Source: Pseudomonadota bacterium (GTDB lineage Bacteria > Pseudomonadota > Gammaproteobacteria > Steroidobacterales > Steroidobacteraceae). From it: a stretch of 5,304 nucleotides of DNA. The stretch lies in NCBI GenBank assembly GCA_021815905.1, contig JAKAZP010000201.1, positions 1-5,304 on the forward strand, read 5' to 3'. A model generated the notes under the pieces. It made no database searches and had not been told where the DNA came from. It saw only the letters and a list, made by a program, of their open reading frames with translations. Positions 5,273-5,304 of the stretch are shown here, one piece after another (position 1 is the first letter of the stretch; the number at the start of each line of letters is the position of its first letter). The position numbers and the translations under genes were made by a program.

Positions 5273-5304
5273 TAGGGAGAATGGCTCAAGAGGATATACA
5301 TCAC
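5239..5304 (-). CDS. C-terminal end of an unidentified minus-strand protein (cut by window edge)
   Basis: Reading the minus strand from the right edge gives 21 codons and then TGA at 5241-5239. The residues are VMYILLSHSPYWSKIANAILR. Most codons end in G or C (18 of 21), as in the real genes of this window. The composition, a hydrophobic stretch followed by an amphipathic tail with aromatic residues, looks like a genuine protein end and unlike the Arg/Pro-rich translations of noncoding DNA here. The part seen is too short to assign a family. The gene would converge on tRNA-Arg. The alternative is a plus-strand start at ATG 5281 (MAQEDIHH), but the ribosome site there is too close and it uses the rare codon ATA. 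Confidence 0.5.
   Translation of the reverse strand: MMYILLSHSPYWSKIANAILR

Noticed and set aside
5281..5304. Start of a plus-strand gene at ATG 5281 (MAQEDIHH)
   Set aside because: The purine run before it is only 1-3 nt from the ATG, it uses the rare codon ATA, and the opposite strand reads as a better gene end. It cannot be fully excluded at the window edge.
1..5304. CRISPR array, insertion sequence, or Moco riboswitch
   Set aside because: I saw no regularly spaced repeats, no transposase and no inverted ends. No Moco-riboswitch-like leader was found ahead of moaA or moeA, whose upstream gaps are only 38 and 1 nt.

Overview
The window is very GC-rich DNA (my impression is about two-thirds G+C or more) with dense, strongly G/C-ending coding. 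The gene set, protein motifs and a tRNA-Arg(UCG) with an encoded CCA end suggest a high-GC proteobacterium. The ArnT-like glycosyltransferase tail and the MoeA/MoaA/MoaC sequences make a gamma- or betaproteobacterium likely, but the species cannot be named from this sequence.

Layout. Positions 1-764 (+) hold the C-terminal part of a membrane glycosyltransferase of the ArnT/PMT (GT39/GT83-like) type, whose start lies outside the window. It converges on a five-gene minus-strand cluster that is read from about 4627 down to 779: tag (3-methyladenine DNA glycosylase I), a small exported protein of unknown function, moeA, moaA and moaC. Spacing is tight: 31 nt from tag to the exported protein, 1 nt to moeA, 38 nt to moaA, and a 1-base TGATG overlap between moaA and moaC. 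This looks like one transcription unit with translational coupling at two junctions. A GC-rich gene-free stretch (4628-4995) follows, with several inverted repeats and an extended -10 promoter, then tRNA-Arg(UCG) at 4996-5072 on the plus strand. After a hairpin-rich gap, the last 66 bases probably encode the C-terminus of another minus-strand gene.

How the genes work together. MoaA and MoaC catalyse the first step of molybdenum cofactor synthesis, from GTP to cyclic pyranopterin monophosphate. MoeA acts at the last common step, inserting molybdate into adenylylated molybdopterin. MoaD, MoaE, MoeB, MogA/MoaB and MobA are not in the window and must be encoded elsewhere if the pathway is complete. 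Tag is a base-excision repair enzyme with no known link to the cofactor, so its place in the cluster is probably organisational.

I do not see an obviously new multi-gene system. The items most worth a second look are the small exported helical protein fused tightly to moeA, the TTG start of moeA, the hairpin clusters on both sides of the tRNA, and the truncated minus-strand gene at the right edge.
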